NCBI GenBank assembly: GCA_964395765.1
Contig: CAYNCU010000179.1
Coordinates: 1 to 9,100, forward strand
Length of the DNA: 9,100 nt
DNA from: DATDPY01 sp964395765
GTDB lineage: Bacteria > Bacteroidota > Bacteroidia > Cytophagales > Cyclobacteriaceae
Reading direction: 5' to 3'
The notes beneath the pieces were generated by a model. That model saw only the letters and a program-made list of their open reading frames with translations, searched no databases and was not told the origin of the DNA. This document shows, in pieces, positions 1 to 6,452 of the stretch (its first letter is position 1; each line of letters begins with the position of its first letter). The translations under genes and the position numbers were made by a program.

Positions 1-906
1 ACCGGAAAATGGGAAATAGTAAACATAGGGCTGGACCAGGAATTTATTGACCATACAAAATCTGTGAATTTCATGATCACCAGGGATTTTATACGATCCC
101 AATTGAAAGAACGCAAAAAATTTTCACATAAAGGAAATTATGGGCGGGCGCTGATCATTTCAGGAAGTTATGGAAAAATGGGGGCAGCGGTACTATGTGC
201 GAAAGCCTGCCTTCGATCAGGAGTGGGCTTGCTGACCATGCATATCCCAAAATGCGGTTATGAAATCATGCAATCATCCATTCCGGAGGCAATGGCCTCT
301 ATTGACCGGGAGACATCCTTTATAACCGGGTATCCGGACCTCGAAAATTATAATACCGTGGCTATTGGTCCGGGAATTGGCATGCAGGACCAAACTGTCG
401 GCATGATTGGCAAGCTTCTTGAAAATTATATTTATCCACTGGTGATAGATGCCGATGCCCTGAATATTATTGCCAGGAATAATTATTTGATGGAAAAAAT
501 CCCTCAAAAAAGCATTTTTACTCCCCATGTTCGTGAATTCGAAAGAATCGCCGGAAGATGTGAAAATCATTATGAACGATTAGACAAACAAAGAAAATTA
601 TCCCGCCAATACGGTCTTGTTATCATTCTGAAAGGCGCCTATACATCTATTTCATTGCCGGATGGGAAAATGTACTTTAATACGACCGGCAACCCCGGAA
701 TGGCCACAGGTGGGGCCGGGGATGCATTAACCGGTATTATTACCGGTCTATTGGCCCAGGAATATACACCTGCGACTGCAGCCATTCTGGGAGTTTACCT
801 TCATGGTCTTGCCGGTGATATTGCCGTCGAAAATAAAAGCCAGGAAGGACTGATCGCATCGGATATTATCGAGGCACTTCCTCAGGCTTTCCTCTCTTTC
901 CGTTAA
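1..906 (+). CDS. nnrD: NAD(P)H-hydrate repair enzyme, dehydratase half (5'-truncated by window edge)
   Basis: ADP-dependent (S)-NAD(P)H-hydrate dehydratase, which repairs hydrated NADH/NADPH in the cytosol. The frame is open from base 1 and reads TGKWEIVNIGLD before the first possible start (GTG at 64). That resembles the end of the YjeF N-terminal epimerase domain, so this is probably the C-terminal half of a fused NnrE-NnrD protein whose start lies outside the window, and the GTG is not a real start. The YjeF_C/ribokinase-like fold is shown by KGNYGRALIISGSYGKMGAA (127-186), AIGPGIG (361-381), VIDADALN (442-465), FTPHVREFERI (517-549), IILKGAY (622-642) and the nucleotide-binding, catalytic NPGMATGGAGDALTG loop (691-735; catalytic Asp codon 721-723). 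The stop is TAA at 904-906. No terminator is obvious downstream; the AT-rich spacer to 1137 holds only a 10-bp direct repeat (912-921, 931-940). Confidence 0.93.
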   Translation, partial: TGKWEIVNIGLDQEFIDHTKSVNFMITRDFIRSQLKERKKFSHKGNYGRALIISGSYGKMGAAVLCAKACLRSGVGLLTMHIPKCGYEIMQSSIPEAMASIDRETSFITGYPDLENYNTVAIGPGIGMQDQTVGMIGKLLENYIYPLVIDADALNIIARNNYLMEKIPQKSIFTPHVREFERIAGRCENHYERLDKQRKLSRQYGLVIILKGAYTSISLPDGKMYFNTTGNPGMATGGAGDALTGIITGLLAQEYTPATAAILGVYLHGLAGDIAVENKSQEGLIASDIIEALPQAFLSFR

Positions 907-1137
907 TACCTGATTTTATTAATTATTGCCGATTTTATTATAAAAAGAGCATTATTTTGGCCTAAATCCTTCAAAATCTGTTATAATATGTTAAAATATT
1001 TAACTAAAGATAAAAATTTGCGTATTATAAATTGGACAGAAGTAACGTTGTAGAAATATTAATATTGTATTAAGGATTGGAATAAAATTTGCGTTGTATA
1101 TTGTAATATATTAAATTTAAGTGAGGTTGGTGGGCTT

Positions 1138-1530
1138 ATGAAGAAACTTTTACCAGCATTATTGTTAGTATTCGGGACCTTTACTTTCGCTCTGGCCCAA
1201 TCCAGTCCTGGGGACCATGACGATGGGAAAACGAATAATTTTGCCATATATCATGGAGACAGGGATGAGCCTAAAATCAAAATAGACGTATTTCCAAACC
1301 CCGCATTCGATAATATTTTTGTCCGTATTGAATCCCAGGAACAACCCAAGGTAGAATTTGAATTATATAATATCATAGGCACCAGCTTAAATGTAGAATC
1401 AGAGCAAATTGAAAAGAATTATTATAAAATCGGGGTTAAGGAATTACCTGCCGGATATTATTTGCTGATGGTAAAGGATCCAGTCCAACATTTCAACCAG
1501 GCCTTTAAAATTCATAAAGCCACCAAGTAA
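1138..1530 (+). CDS. Short secreted protein made almost only of a T9SS-type C-terminal sorting domain
   Basis: A 130-residue protein with a Sec signal peptide at residues 1-21 (positive MKK, hydrophobic core, likely cleavage after ALAQ). A short polar, Asp/Gly/Lys-rich linker covers about residues 22-47. From about residue 48 to the end it resembles the Por_Secre_tail / type A T9SS C-terminal domain: FPNP (52-55), the ELYNIIG strand and Gly (75-81), LPAGYYLL (103-110) and a basic end, KIHKATK. In this family the domain directs proteins across the outer membrane through the type IX system and is then removed or anchored. Here there is hardly any passenger, so a cargo function is not evident; it could be a decoy, an assembly helper or the remnant of a larger gene. 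The ATG at 1138 places the signal peptide correctly; a weak GAGG lies at 1122-1125. A TTG (1076-1078) and TATATTG (1097-1103), 18 nt apart, are a weak promoter candidate. The stop codon is 2 nt from that of the convergent asnS. Confidence 0.82.
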   Translation: MKKLLPALLLVFGTFTFALAQSSPGDHDDGKTNNFAIYHGDRDEPKIKIDVFPNPAFDNIFVRIESQEQPKVEFELYNIIGTSLNVESEQIEKNYYKIGVKELPAGYYLLMVKDPVQHFNQAFKIHKATK

Positions 1531-1532
1531 GG

Positions 1533-2981
1533 TCAGAACTCTGCATTTCCCGGAGTTCTCGGGAACGGTATTACATCCCTTATATTCGACATTCCGGTTA
1601 CATATTGCATAAACCTTTCAAAGCCCAATCCAAATCCACTGTGAGGCGCTGAGCCGAATTTTCTGGTTTCAAGGTACCACCAGAGACTTTTTTGATCAAT
1701 TTTCAATTCAGTGATCCTGCTAAGCAATCGATCATATCTTTCCTCCCGTTGCGATCCGCCTACAATTTCTCCAATACCGGGAAACAGGATATCCATAGCC
1801 CTTACCGTTTTTCCATCCTCATTCTGCCTCATATAAAAAGCTTTAATATCCCTAGGGTAATCGGTAAGGATAACCGGTTTTTTAAAATGTTTCTCAACCA
1901 GGTATCTTTCATGCTCGGATTGAAGGTCGGCACCCCATTTTTCAATCACATATTGAAATTTCTTATTTTTATTATGCCTGGAATTCATCAGAATATCAAT
2001 GGCTTCCGAATAGGTGATCCGTTCAAATTGATTATTGACGACAAAATTCAGACGTTCAATTAAATTCAGTTCATAACGATCCTCCTGCTTTTTCGTTTTA
2101 GATTCCTCATCTTCCCTTTTTTTCAAAAATTCCAGGTCATTAAAACAATGATCGAGGGCATACCGGATAAGGTATTTCAGGAATTCTTCAGCCAGGTTCA
2201 TGTTGTCTTCAAGATCATAAAAGGCCATTTCAGGTTCAATCATCCAGAACTCGGCCAGGTGCCTGGTGGTATTTGAATTTTCGGCGCGAAAGGTTGGGCC
2301 GAATGTATATACTTCGGATAAGGCAAGGGCACCCAATTCCGCCTCAAGCTGACCTGATACGGTAAGATTAGTTTCCTTGCCAAAAAAATCTTTACTGAAA
2401 TCAATTTTCCCGTTTTCACCTTTCGGCGGGTTATCGGCATCCAGGGTGGTGACACGGAACATCTCCCCTGCTCCTTCTGCATCCGAACCGGTAATTATCG
2501 GCGTATGGATATTCAGGAAACCTTTATCATTAAAAAATTTATGAATAGCGAAGATCATGGCGTGCCTAATTCTGAAAATGGCAGAAAAGGTGGAGGTCCT
2601 CGGCCGCAGGTGTGCAATTTCCCTTAAAAATTCAAGGGAATGTTTTTTGGGTTGCAGCGGATAAAGTTCAGGGTCCGCAGGTCCTTCCACCGAAATGATC
2701 TCAGCATTAATTTCGAGTGACTGACCCTTTCCTTCCGATTTAACCAGTTTCCCGGTGACCGACAGGCATGCCCCTGTCGTTATTTGTCTAATTAATTCTT
2801 CCGGAAAGGAAGCAGGTTCCGCCACCACTTGTATATTTTGTATGCAGGATCCGTCATTTAAATTGATGAATACAACATTCTTACTTTCACGTTTAGTTCT
2901 CACCCACCCTTTAATATGGACTGAAATTCCGGTATTATCGGCCTGAAGAATGTCTTTAATTTTAATCCTGCTGCTAATCAT
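1533..2981 (-). CDS. asnS: Asparaginyl-tRNA synthetase
   Basis: A class IIb aminoacyl-tRNA synthetase that charges tRNA-Asn with asparagine in the cytosol, using ATP. It has 482 residues, close to bacterial AsnRS (E. coli about 466). The N-terminal OB-fold anticodon-binding domain spans about residues 17-105 (VHIKGWVRTKRESKNVVFI). The catalytic core contains motif 1 around 134-165, the SGQLEAE segment at 209-215, motif 2 with FRAENSNTTRHLAEFWMIEP (231-250), GGSQREER (408-415) and motif 3 GFGLGFERFM (449-458). It ends in the AsnRS-typical SNIRDVIPFPRTPGNAEF, which separates it from AspRS and LysRS. Residues about 285-305 are a charged Lys/Glu-rich insertion before NLIERL, lacking in the E. coli enzyme as I recall it. 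The gene is divergent from rpoN, so it likely has its own promoter in 2982-3137. No terminator space exists at its 3' end because a convergent gene stops 2 nt away. Confidence 0.97.
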   Translation of the reverse strand: MISSRIKIKDILQADNTGISVHIKGWVRTKRESKNVVFINLNDGSCIQNIQVVAEPASFPEELIRQITTGACLSVTGKLVKSEGKGQSLEINAEIISVEGPADPELYPLQPKKHSLEFLREIAHLRPRTSTFSAIFRIRHAMIFAIHKFFNDKGFLNIHTPIITGSDAEGAGEMFRVTTLDADNPPKGENGKIDFSKDFFGKETNLTVSGQLEAELGALALSEVYTFGPTFRAENSNTTRHLAEFWMIEPEMAFYDLEDNMNLAEEFLKYLIRYALDHCFNDLEFLKKREDEESKTKKQEDRYELNLIERLNFVVNNQFERITYSEAIDILMNSRHNKNKKFQYVIEKWGADLQSEHERYLVEKHFKKPVILTDYPRDIKAFYMRQNEDGKTVRAMDILFPGIGEIVGGSQREERYDRLLSRITELKIDQKSLWWYLETRKFGSAPHSGFGLGFERFMQYVTGMSNIRDVIPFPRTPGNAEF

Positions 2982-3034
2982 AGTGTTGCTGAATACTTAA
3001 TTATTTAATAACTTACATCGATTGAGAATGTGCG

Positions 3035-3065
3035 CAAAGCAACACTAATTTGCCCTTTTTTTCAA
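3035..3065 (-). promoter_or_regulatory. Candidate asnS promoter (Bacteroidota-type)
   Basis: Read on the minus strand, a TTG (-33 element, 3065-3063) is followed after 20 nt by TTGCTTTG (3042-3035). The latter differs at one position from the Bacteroidota -7 consensus TAnnTTTG. Spacing is in the expected range, and transcription would start near 3028, leaving a leader of roughly 45 nt before the asnS ATG. The match is by eye only. Confidence 0.4.
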
Positions 3066-3084
3066 CCAATTGAATGAAATATTA

Positions 3085-3092
3085 TATTTTTG
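3085..3092 (+). promoter_or_regulatory. Candidate -7 element for the rpoN operon
   Basis: TATTTTTG is a full match to the Bacteroidota -7 consensus TAnnTTTG. It would put the transcription start near 3099, about 39 nt before the rpoN ATG. No TTG lies at the usual 19-21 nt upstream (the nearest, 3070-3072, is only 12 nt away), so the -33 half is weak. It is the only full match in the asnS-rpoN spacer. Confidence 0.35.
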
Positions 3093-3137
3093 GATATAAT
3101 AAAGAAATAAAAAATTTGAACGGATTAAATAAGCAGT

Positions 3138-4586
3138 ATGCAAAAACTGGGATTGATACAAAGCCTGCAGCAGAAGCTGTCACCCCAGCAGATACAATTT
3201 ATAAAGCTGCTGCAAATTCCAACGGCAGAATTAGAAACGAGGATTGAAGAAGAACTTGAGACCAATCCTGCATTAGAAGAGGGCGCAGATGAAGAGGAAG
3301 CGGAGTCCGTTCAGACGGATGACGAAAATGACAATGTTACGGAGTCGGATAAAAATGACGATGTAAGCCTTGAAGATTATCTCCAGGATGATTACTCAGG
3401 TTACAAGATGCAAGGTGATGGAGTAAATCCGGATGAAGAAGACAAGGAAATACCTATTCCAAGTACGAAAAACCTGATGGACCAGTTACGCGACCAGCTG
3501 GGTCTTATCGGTCTCGATGAACGTCAGTCCGTAATCGGCGAACAGCTCATAGGAAGTATTGAAAGCGACGGCTACATCCGCAGGGAACTGGAGGCAATAG
3601 TCAATGACCTGGCTTTTTCAAGAAATATTGAAACTACAGTCGGGGAAGTGGAGGAAATCCTATTAAAAGTTCAGGAATTCGACCCTCCCGGAATCGGTGC
3701 CCGAACCCTCCAGGAATGTCTCATTCTTCAATTGAAAAGAAAAGAAGAAACCAATGAAGACACGGGAATTGCACTAAAAATACTGGAGGATTGTTTCGAA
3801 GATCTATCCCGGAAACATTTTGATAAAATAGTCAGAAAGTTATCCATTTCGGAAGAGGAACTGAGAGAGGCTATAACTCTCATTACAAAGCTTAATCCTA
3901 AACCAGGAAACAGTGGAACGGAAGGTAATAAGGCTCAATATCTTATGCCTGATTTTATCCTTAATAACGACAATGGAAAGCTTGATTTAACCCTGAACTC
4001 TAGAAACGCCCCCGAATTGCGGATAAGCCGTTCTTACGCCGACATGCTTCGGGCTTATGATAAAAATAAGACAAAAGATAAACACCTGAAAGATACCGTT
4101 TCCTTTCTCAAACAAAAACTGGATTCGGCCCTCTGGTTTATCAATGCCATACGACAAAGACAAATGACATTGTTAAATACGATGAGTGCCATTGTTGACT
4201 ATCAGTATGAATTTTTTATTTCCGGAGATGAAAGCAAGTTAAGGCCGATGATCCTTAAAGATATTGCCGGTAAAATTAATATGGATATTTCTACGGTTTC
4301 CAGGGTTGCCAATAGTAAATCCATCCAGACCGAATTCGGGATCTTCCCTTTGAAATATTTCTTTTCCGAAGGCATATCTACCGATAGTGGCGAAGATGTC
4401 AGCAGCCGTGAAGTAAAACAGTCGCTAAAGGAATTTATTGGTGGAGAAGACAAGAAAAAACCTCTATCTGACGACAAACTCGAAAAATTGCTGAAAAAGA
4501 AAGGGTATAATATTGCCAGGAGAACGGTAGCCAAATACAGAGAACAACTTAATATCCCGGTAGCACGATTACGAAAGGAAGTATAA
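3138..4586 (+). CDS. rpoN: RNA polymerase sigma-54 factor
   Basis: Sigma-54 binds core RNA polymerase and recognises -24/-12 promoters that need an AAA+ enhancer-binding activator. The 482-residue protein has the standard layout. Region I (1-47) is Gln/Leu-rich (QSLQQKLSPQQIQFIKLLQ, ending LETNPALEE). Region II (about 48-108) is an acidic, low-complexity linker. The core-binding domain covers about 110-310, with SIESDGYI (140-147) and FDPPGIGARTLQECL (181-195). The DNA-binding part has a helix-turn-helix around 371-392 (ILKDIAGKINMDISTVSRV), the GIFPLKYFFSEG segment (401-412) and the RpoN box ARRTVAKYRE (460-469) near the C terminus. All diagnostic regions are intact. Its stop overlaps the ATG of the next gene (TAATG at 4584-4588), implying translational coupling. 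No enhancer-binding regulator is encoded in the window. Confidence 0.97.
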   Translation: MQKLGLIQSLQQKLSPQQIQFIKLLQIPTAELETRIEEELETNPALEEGADEEEAESVQTDDENDNVTESDKNDDVSLEDYLQDDYSGYKMQGDGVNPDEEDKEIPIPSTKNLMDQLRDQLGLIGLDERQSVIGEQLIGSIESDGYIRRELEAIVNDLAFSRNIETTVGEVEEILLKVQEFDPPGIGARTLQECLILQLKRKEETNEDTGIALKILEDCFEDLSRKHFDKIVRKLSISEEELREAITLITKLNPKPGNSGTEGNKAQYLMPDFILNNDNGKLDLTLNSRNAPELRISRSYADMLRAYDKNKTKDKHLKDTVSFLKQKLDSALWFINAIRQRQMTLLNTMSAIVDYQYEFFISGDESKLRPMILKDIAGKINMDISTVSRVANSKSIQTEFGIFPLKYFFSEGISTDSGEDVSSREVKQSLKEFIGGEDKKKPLSDDKLEKLLKKKGYNIARRTVAKYREQLNIPVARLRKEV

Positions 4587-5200
4587 TGAGCAAAAAATTA
4601 GCATCCCTGGTTTCATGGTTGGCCCATCCTTTATTAATGCCTACATTTCTCTTTATTCTTTTACAGCGTTTTGTTCCTGCTGTACTGGAACCGATGGGTA
4701 ACCGGGTATCCGTATACGTATTATTGCTGATCTTTATAACCACTTTTATGATTCCTGTCTTAAGTCTCCTGGGATTACGCGGAACCGCAATGATCTCCCA
4801 TATAAAGCTCGAAAAAAGACAGGAAAGAATATTACCTTTTATTTTTATAACGGTATTTTACGTGGTTACGGCGTATATGTTCAAAGTGAGACTAGACCTC
4901 AATCCCCTGTTACAAATGATATTCATAAGCACCAGTCTGATCGTTTTGATAATGACCGTTATTACCTTTTTCTGGAAAATCAGCATTCATGCAGCGGGAG
5001 CAGGCGGATTGGCGGGGTACCTGCTGGCTCTTACTTATCTCTTCCCCGATCAGAGAATTTATATCCCCTTTACGGGAATACTCCTTCTATCAGGGATCAT
5101 ACTTTCATCAAGGCTAAAATTAAATGTCCATACCCCATCTGAAGTTTACTATGGATTTGGGATCGGTTTGATTATATCCTTTATCAGCCTAATGATTTAA
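4586..5200 (+). CDS. PAP2-like multi-pass inner-membrane protein
   Basis: A 204-residue, strongly hydrophobic protein with about six or seven predicted membrane segments (approximately 8-28, 42-63, 83-98, 108-130, 136-151, 159-175, 187-203). It carries a recognisable but altered form of the PAP2 / type 2 phosphatidic acid phosphatase signature: a basic KLEKRQERILP stretch (74-84) in place of KX6RP, KISIHAAG (131-138) where PSGH would be, and SR-X5-H with an acidic residue four later (S175, R176, H182, E186) matching SRX5HXXXD with Glu for Asp. Related enzymes dephosphorylate lipid phosphates such as undecaprenyl or phosphatidylglycerol phosphate at the membrane; whether this one is active is uncertain because the second motif lacks PSG. 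It starts on the ATG that overlaps the rpoN stop codon by one base, so it is almost certainly co-transcribed and coupled with rpoN. No terminator of note follows. Confidence 0.7.
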   Translation: MSKKLASLVSWLAHPLLMPTFLFILLQRFVPAVLEPMGNRVSVYVLLLIFITTFMIPVLSLLGLRGTAMISHIKLEKRQERILPFIFITVFYVVTAYMFKVRLDLNPLLQMIFISTSLIVLIMTVITFFWKISIHAAGAGGLAGYLLALTYLFPDQRIYIPFTGILLLSGIILSSRLKLNVHTPSEVYYGFGIGLIISFISLMI

Positions 5201-5241
5201 GGTAATCAGTGTTCATGTTTGACATTACCGGAGTCTGAACA

Positions 5242-5262
5242 AGATGTCAGAGGTCAGATGTG
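5242..5262. repeat. Short degenerate tandem heptamer, three copies
   Basis: AGATGTC, AGAGGTC and AGATGTG lie head to tail in the 65-bp spacer between the convergent PAP2-like and beta-barrel genes. Each unit differs from AGATGTC by at most one base. The run ends just before the stop codon of the beta-barrel gene. A 6-bp inverted repeat (GGTAAT 5201-5206, ATTACC 5224-5229) sits beside it but has no T-tract. Confidence 0.55.
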
Positions 5263-5265
5263 AAA

Positions 5266-6021
5266 TTAAAACAGGGACAAGGAAATCCCCACCTGCATCG
5301 GTTGGGATTCATTAGCGGCAGGAAGCTTTCCTTTTTCAAACAAGGTATTCAGTGATTGATAGTAGAAAAAATTAAAATTACCAAATCCCAGACGACCAAT
5401 AAATCCATAGCGAATGGGCGTCAGGTCAAATTGGTCCCGTAGTTTCACGGTTTGTGTATTGCCGGCCTGGGTATACTTATATTTTGTATGACCGTTGATC
5501 ATAAATCCTACTTCACCACCCACTGAAATCATAAATGAGTTTTTAGGATAGGTTTTATTGGTCCTGAATCTTATTTCAACAGGAATCTGCAGGTAATTCA
5601 CGGCCAGTTTAGAGGACTTAATTCTTGTATAGATGAGAACTGTGTCAAGCCTAACCAGGTGATCCACAAAATTCCCCCTGTTGTCCAGTTTTTTCTCAAT
5701 GGTAAGGGGCTGGTTAAACCTGTATTTTTCGAGCCCAAGGGAAAGTCCGGTTACGATGGAAAAATGGGTATGCGGAATAAATATTTCGTATTTATAAAAG
5801 GGGCTGATATAGGTACAGTGGAATTGGCTCACTTTCATCGTATCAGAAAAGGAGGGTATAACCAAACCGAGATCAAATCCAAGCTCACCGGGAATATCGG
5901 GTCTTCCTTTATTGATTATGACACTGCCTTTTTTAGCATTGGTTGACTGGCTCATTCCGTATTGAACTGACAAAAATGTGATTAACACAAGGAATACCCA
6001 GCCTCTTCTGAAAATCTGCAT
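5266..6021 (-). CDS. Outer-membrane beta-barrel protein (PorT/OMP_b-brl-like)
   Basis: A 251-residue protein with a signal peptide at about 1-25 (MQIFRR, hydrophobic VFLVLITFLSV, cleavage near MSQ). The remainder alternates polar and hydrophobic residues in beta-strand fashion, with Gly/aromatic-rich strands (FSIVTGLSLGLEKYRF, SFMISVGGEVGFMI, RYGFIGRLGFGNFNFFYY) and the YLQIPVEIRFR segment (144-154) that resembles the YLEIPLLLKY strand of PorT-like barrels. It ends in Phe (GISLSLF), the usual outer-membrane insertion signal. It is likely an 8-10-stranded barrel in the outer membrane. The N-terminal sequence does not look like canonical PorT of the type IX system, so a secretion role is not claimed. 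The gene stands alone: convergent with the PAP2-like gene and divergent from the tRNA. Confidence 0.75.
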   Translation of the reverse strand: MQIFRRGWVFLVLITFLSVQYGMSQSTNAKKGSVIINKGRPDIPGELGFDLGLVIPSFSDTMKVSQFHCTYISPFYKYEIFIPHTHFSIVTGLSLGLEKYRFNQPLTIEKKLDNRGNFVDHLVRLDTVLIYTRIKSSKLAVNYLQIPVEIRFRTNKTYPKNSFMISVGGEVGFMINGHTKYKYTQAGNTQTVKLRDQFDLTPIRYGFIGRLGFGNFNFFYYQSLNTLFEKGKLPAANESQPMQVGISLSLF

Positions 6022-6053
6022 AAATGCGGAAATATTAAAATTTTACAAGGCGG

Positions 6054-6085
6054 TAAAGATACTCTATTTTGAATTTGAACAACAA
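6054..6085 (-). promoter_or_regulatory. Candidate promoter of the beta-barrel gene
   Basis: On the minus strand two adjacent TTG triplets (6085-6083 and 6082-6080) precede TATCTTTA (6061-6054), a one-mismatch version of TAnnTTTG, with spacings of 21 and 18 nt. Transcription would begin near 6047, giving a short leader of about 26 nt before the ATG at 6021. Eye-based match only. Confidence 0.35.
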
Positions 6086-6274
6086 ATTTTCCCTTATAAT
6101 AGGTTAAATAGCTAATTTTGGACCGAATCACAAAGAGAACGTAATACATTGTTGGATATTGTTGATTCAATTAAGATGTACCCGTACCCGCCGCTATCAT
6201 TTATGGTCAGAAAGGCGGGGCAAGCTGAATAGAGTAATCGGTATCTTAATAGGTATTATATTTAACGAATTATT

Positions 6275-6348
6275 GGACCCGTAGCTCAACTGAATAGAGC
6301 ATCTGACTACGGATCAGAAGGTTGAGGGTTTGAATCCCCCCGGGTTCA
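6275..6348 (+). tRNA. tRNA-Arg (anticodon ACG)
   Basis: A 74-nt cloverleaf. The acceptor GGACCCG (6275-6281) pairs with CGGGTTC (6341-6347), including one G-U, with discriminator A6348. The D stem is GCTC/GAGC (6284-6287, 6297-6300). The anticodon stem TCTGA/TCAGA (6302-6306, 6314-6318) encloses loop CTACGGA with anticodon ACG at 6309-6311. The T stem GAGGG/CCCCC (6324-6328, 6336-6340) has one A-C mismatch (50-64). ACG, with A34 edited to inosine by TadA, reads the CGU, CGC and CGA arginine codons. A20 (6294), an arginine identity base, is present. CCA is not encoded; the gene is followed by CGA, so the CCA-adding enzyme must finish it. Odd points: position 19 is A (6293) and position 56 is T (6331) in place of the near-universal G19 and C56, which looks like a compensated tertiary pair. 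TAATTTTG (6113-6120) or TATATTTA (6257-6264) could be its -7 element. Confidence 0.95.
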
Positions 6349-6368
6349 CGATCAAATCAAAATTTGCC

Positions 6369-6415
6369 AAAAACCTGAAACGAGAAAAAAAACAAAGCTC
6401 GCTTCAGGTTTTTTT
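6369..6415. terminator. Strong rho-independent terminator, usable on both strands
   Basis: An A-tract plus ACCTGAA (6369-6379) and CGAG (6381-6384) pair with CTCG (6398-6401) and TTCAGGT plus T-tract (6403-6413), with one A/C mismatch at 6380/6402 and a 13-nt A-rich loop. The 3' side runs into a 7-T stretch (6409-6415). Because the 5' side is preceded by A's, the mirror image also works on the minus strand. It fits termination of the tRNA and of the convergent hydrolase transcript. Confidence 0.88.
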
Positions 6416-6427
6416 ACTTGCCAAGGC

Positions 6428-6450
6428 TTTCAAAGGCATAGCCTTTGAAA
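6428..6450. repeat. Perfect 10-bp palindrome with 3-nt loop beside the terminator
   Basis: TTTCAAAGGC (6428-6437) and GCCTTTGAAA (6441-6450) form a perfect hairpin with loop ATA, only 2 nt from the hydrolase stop codon. On the plus strand it is followed by TTTTATTT, a weak terminator pattern; on the minus strand no T-tract follows. It may protect the 3' end of the minus-strand transcript or act as a back-up terminator for the tRNA. Confidence 0.7.
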
Positions 6451-6452
6451 TT

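Noticed and set aside
64..66. GTG as the start of the NAD(P)H-hydrate dehydratase
   Set aside because: The frame is open to the window edge and the upstream codons match the end of the fused epimerase domain, so the gene begins outside.
912..940. GATTTTATTA direct repeat after the first gene
   Set aside because: Low-complexity AT-rich spacer; two copies of a 10-mer here are not informative.
2240..2482. Minus-strand reading frame of 80 codons inside asnS
   Set aside because: It lies wholly within the conserved asnS catalytic region in another frame, and its translation has no recognisable features.
4202..4534. Minus-strand reading frame of 110 codons opposite rpoN
   Set aside because: Antisense to the conserved sigma-54 DNA-binding region; it is explained by codon composition of rpoN.
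5201..5229. GGTAAT/ATTACC inverted repeat as a terminator for the PAP2-like gene
   Set aside because: Only 6 bp with a 17-nt loop and no T-run on either side.
5982..6170. Minus-strand reading frame of 62 codons overlapping the start of the beta-barrel gene
   Set aside because: It overlaps the signal peptide coding region and the candidate promoter, and the translation looks random.
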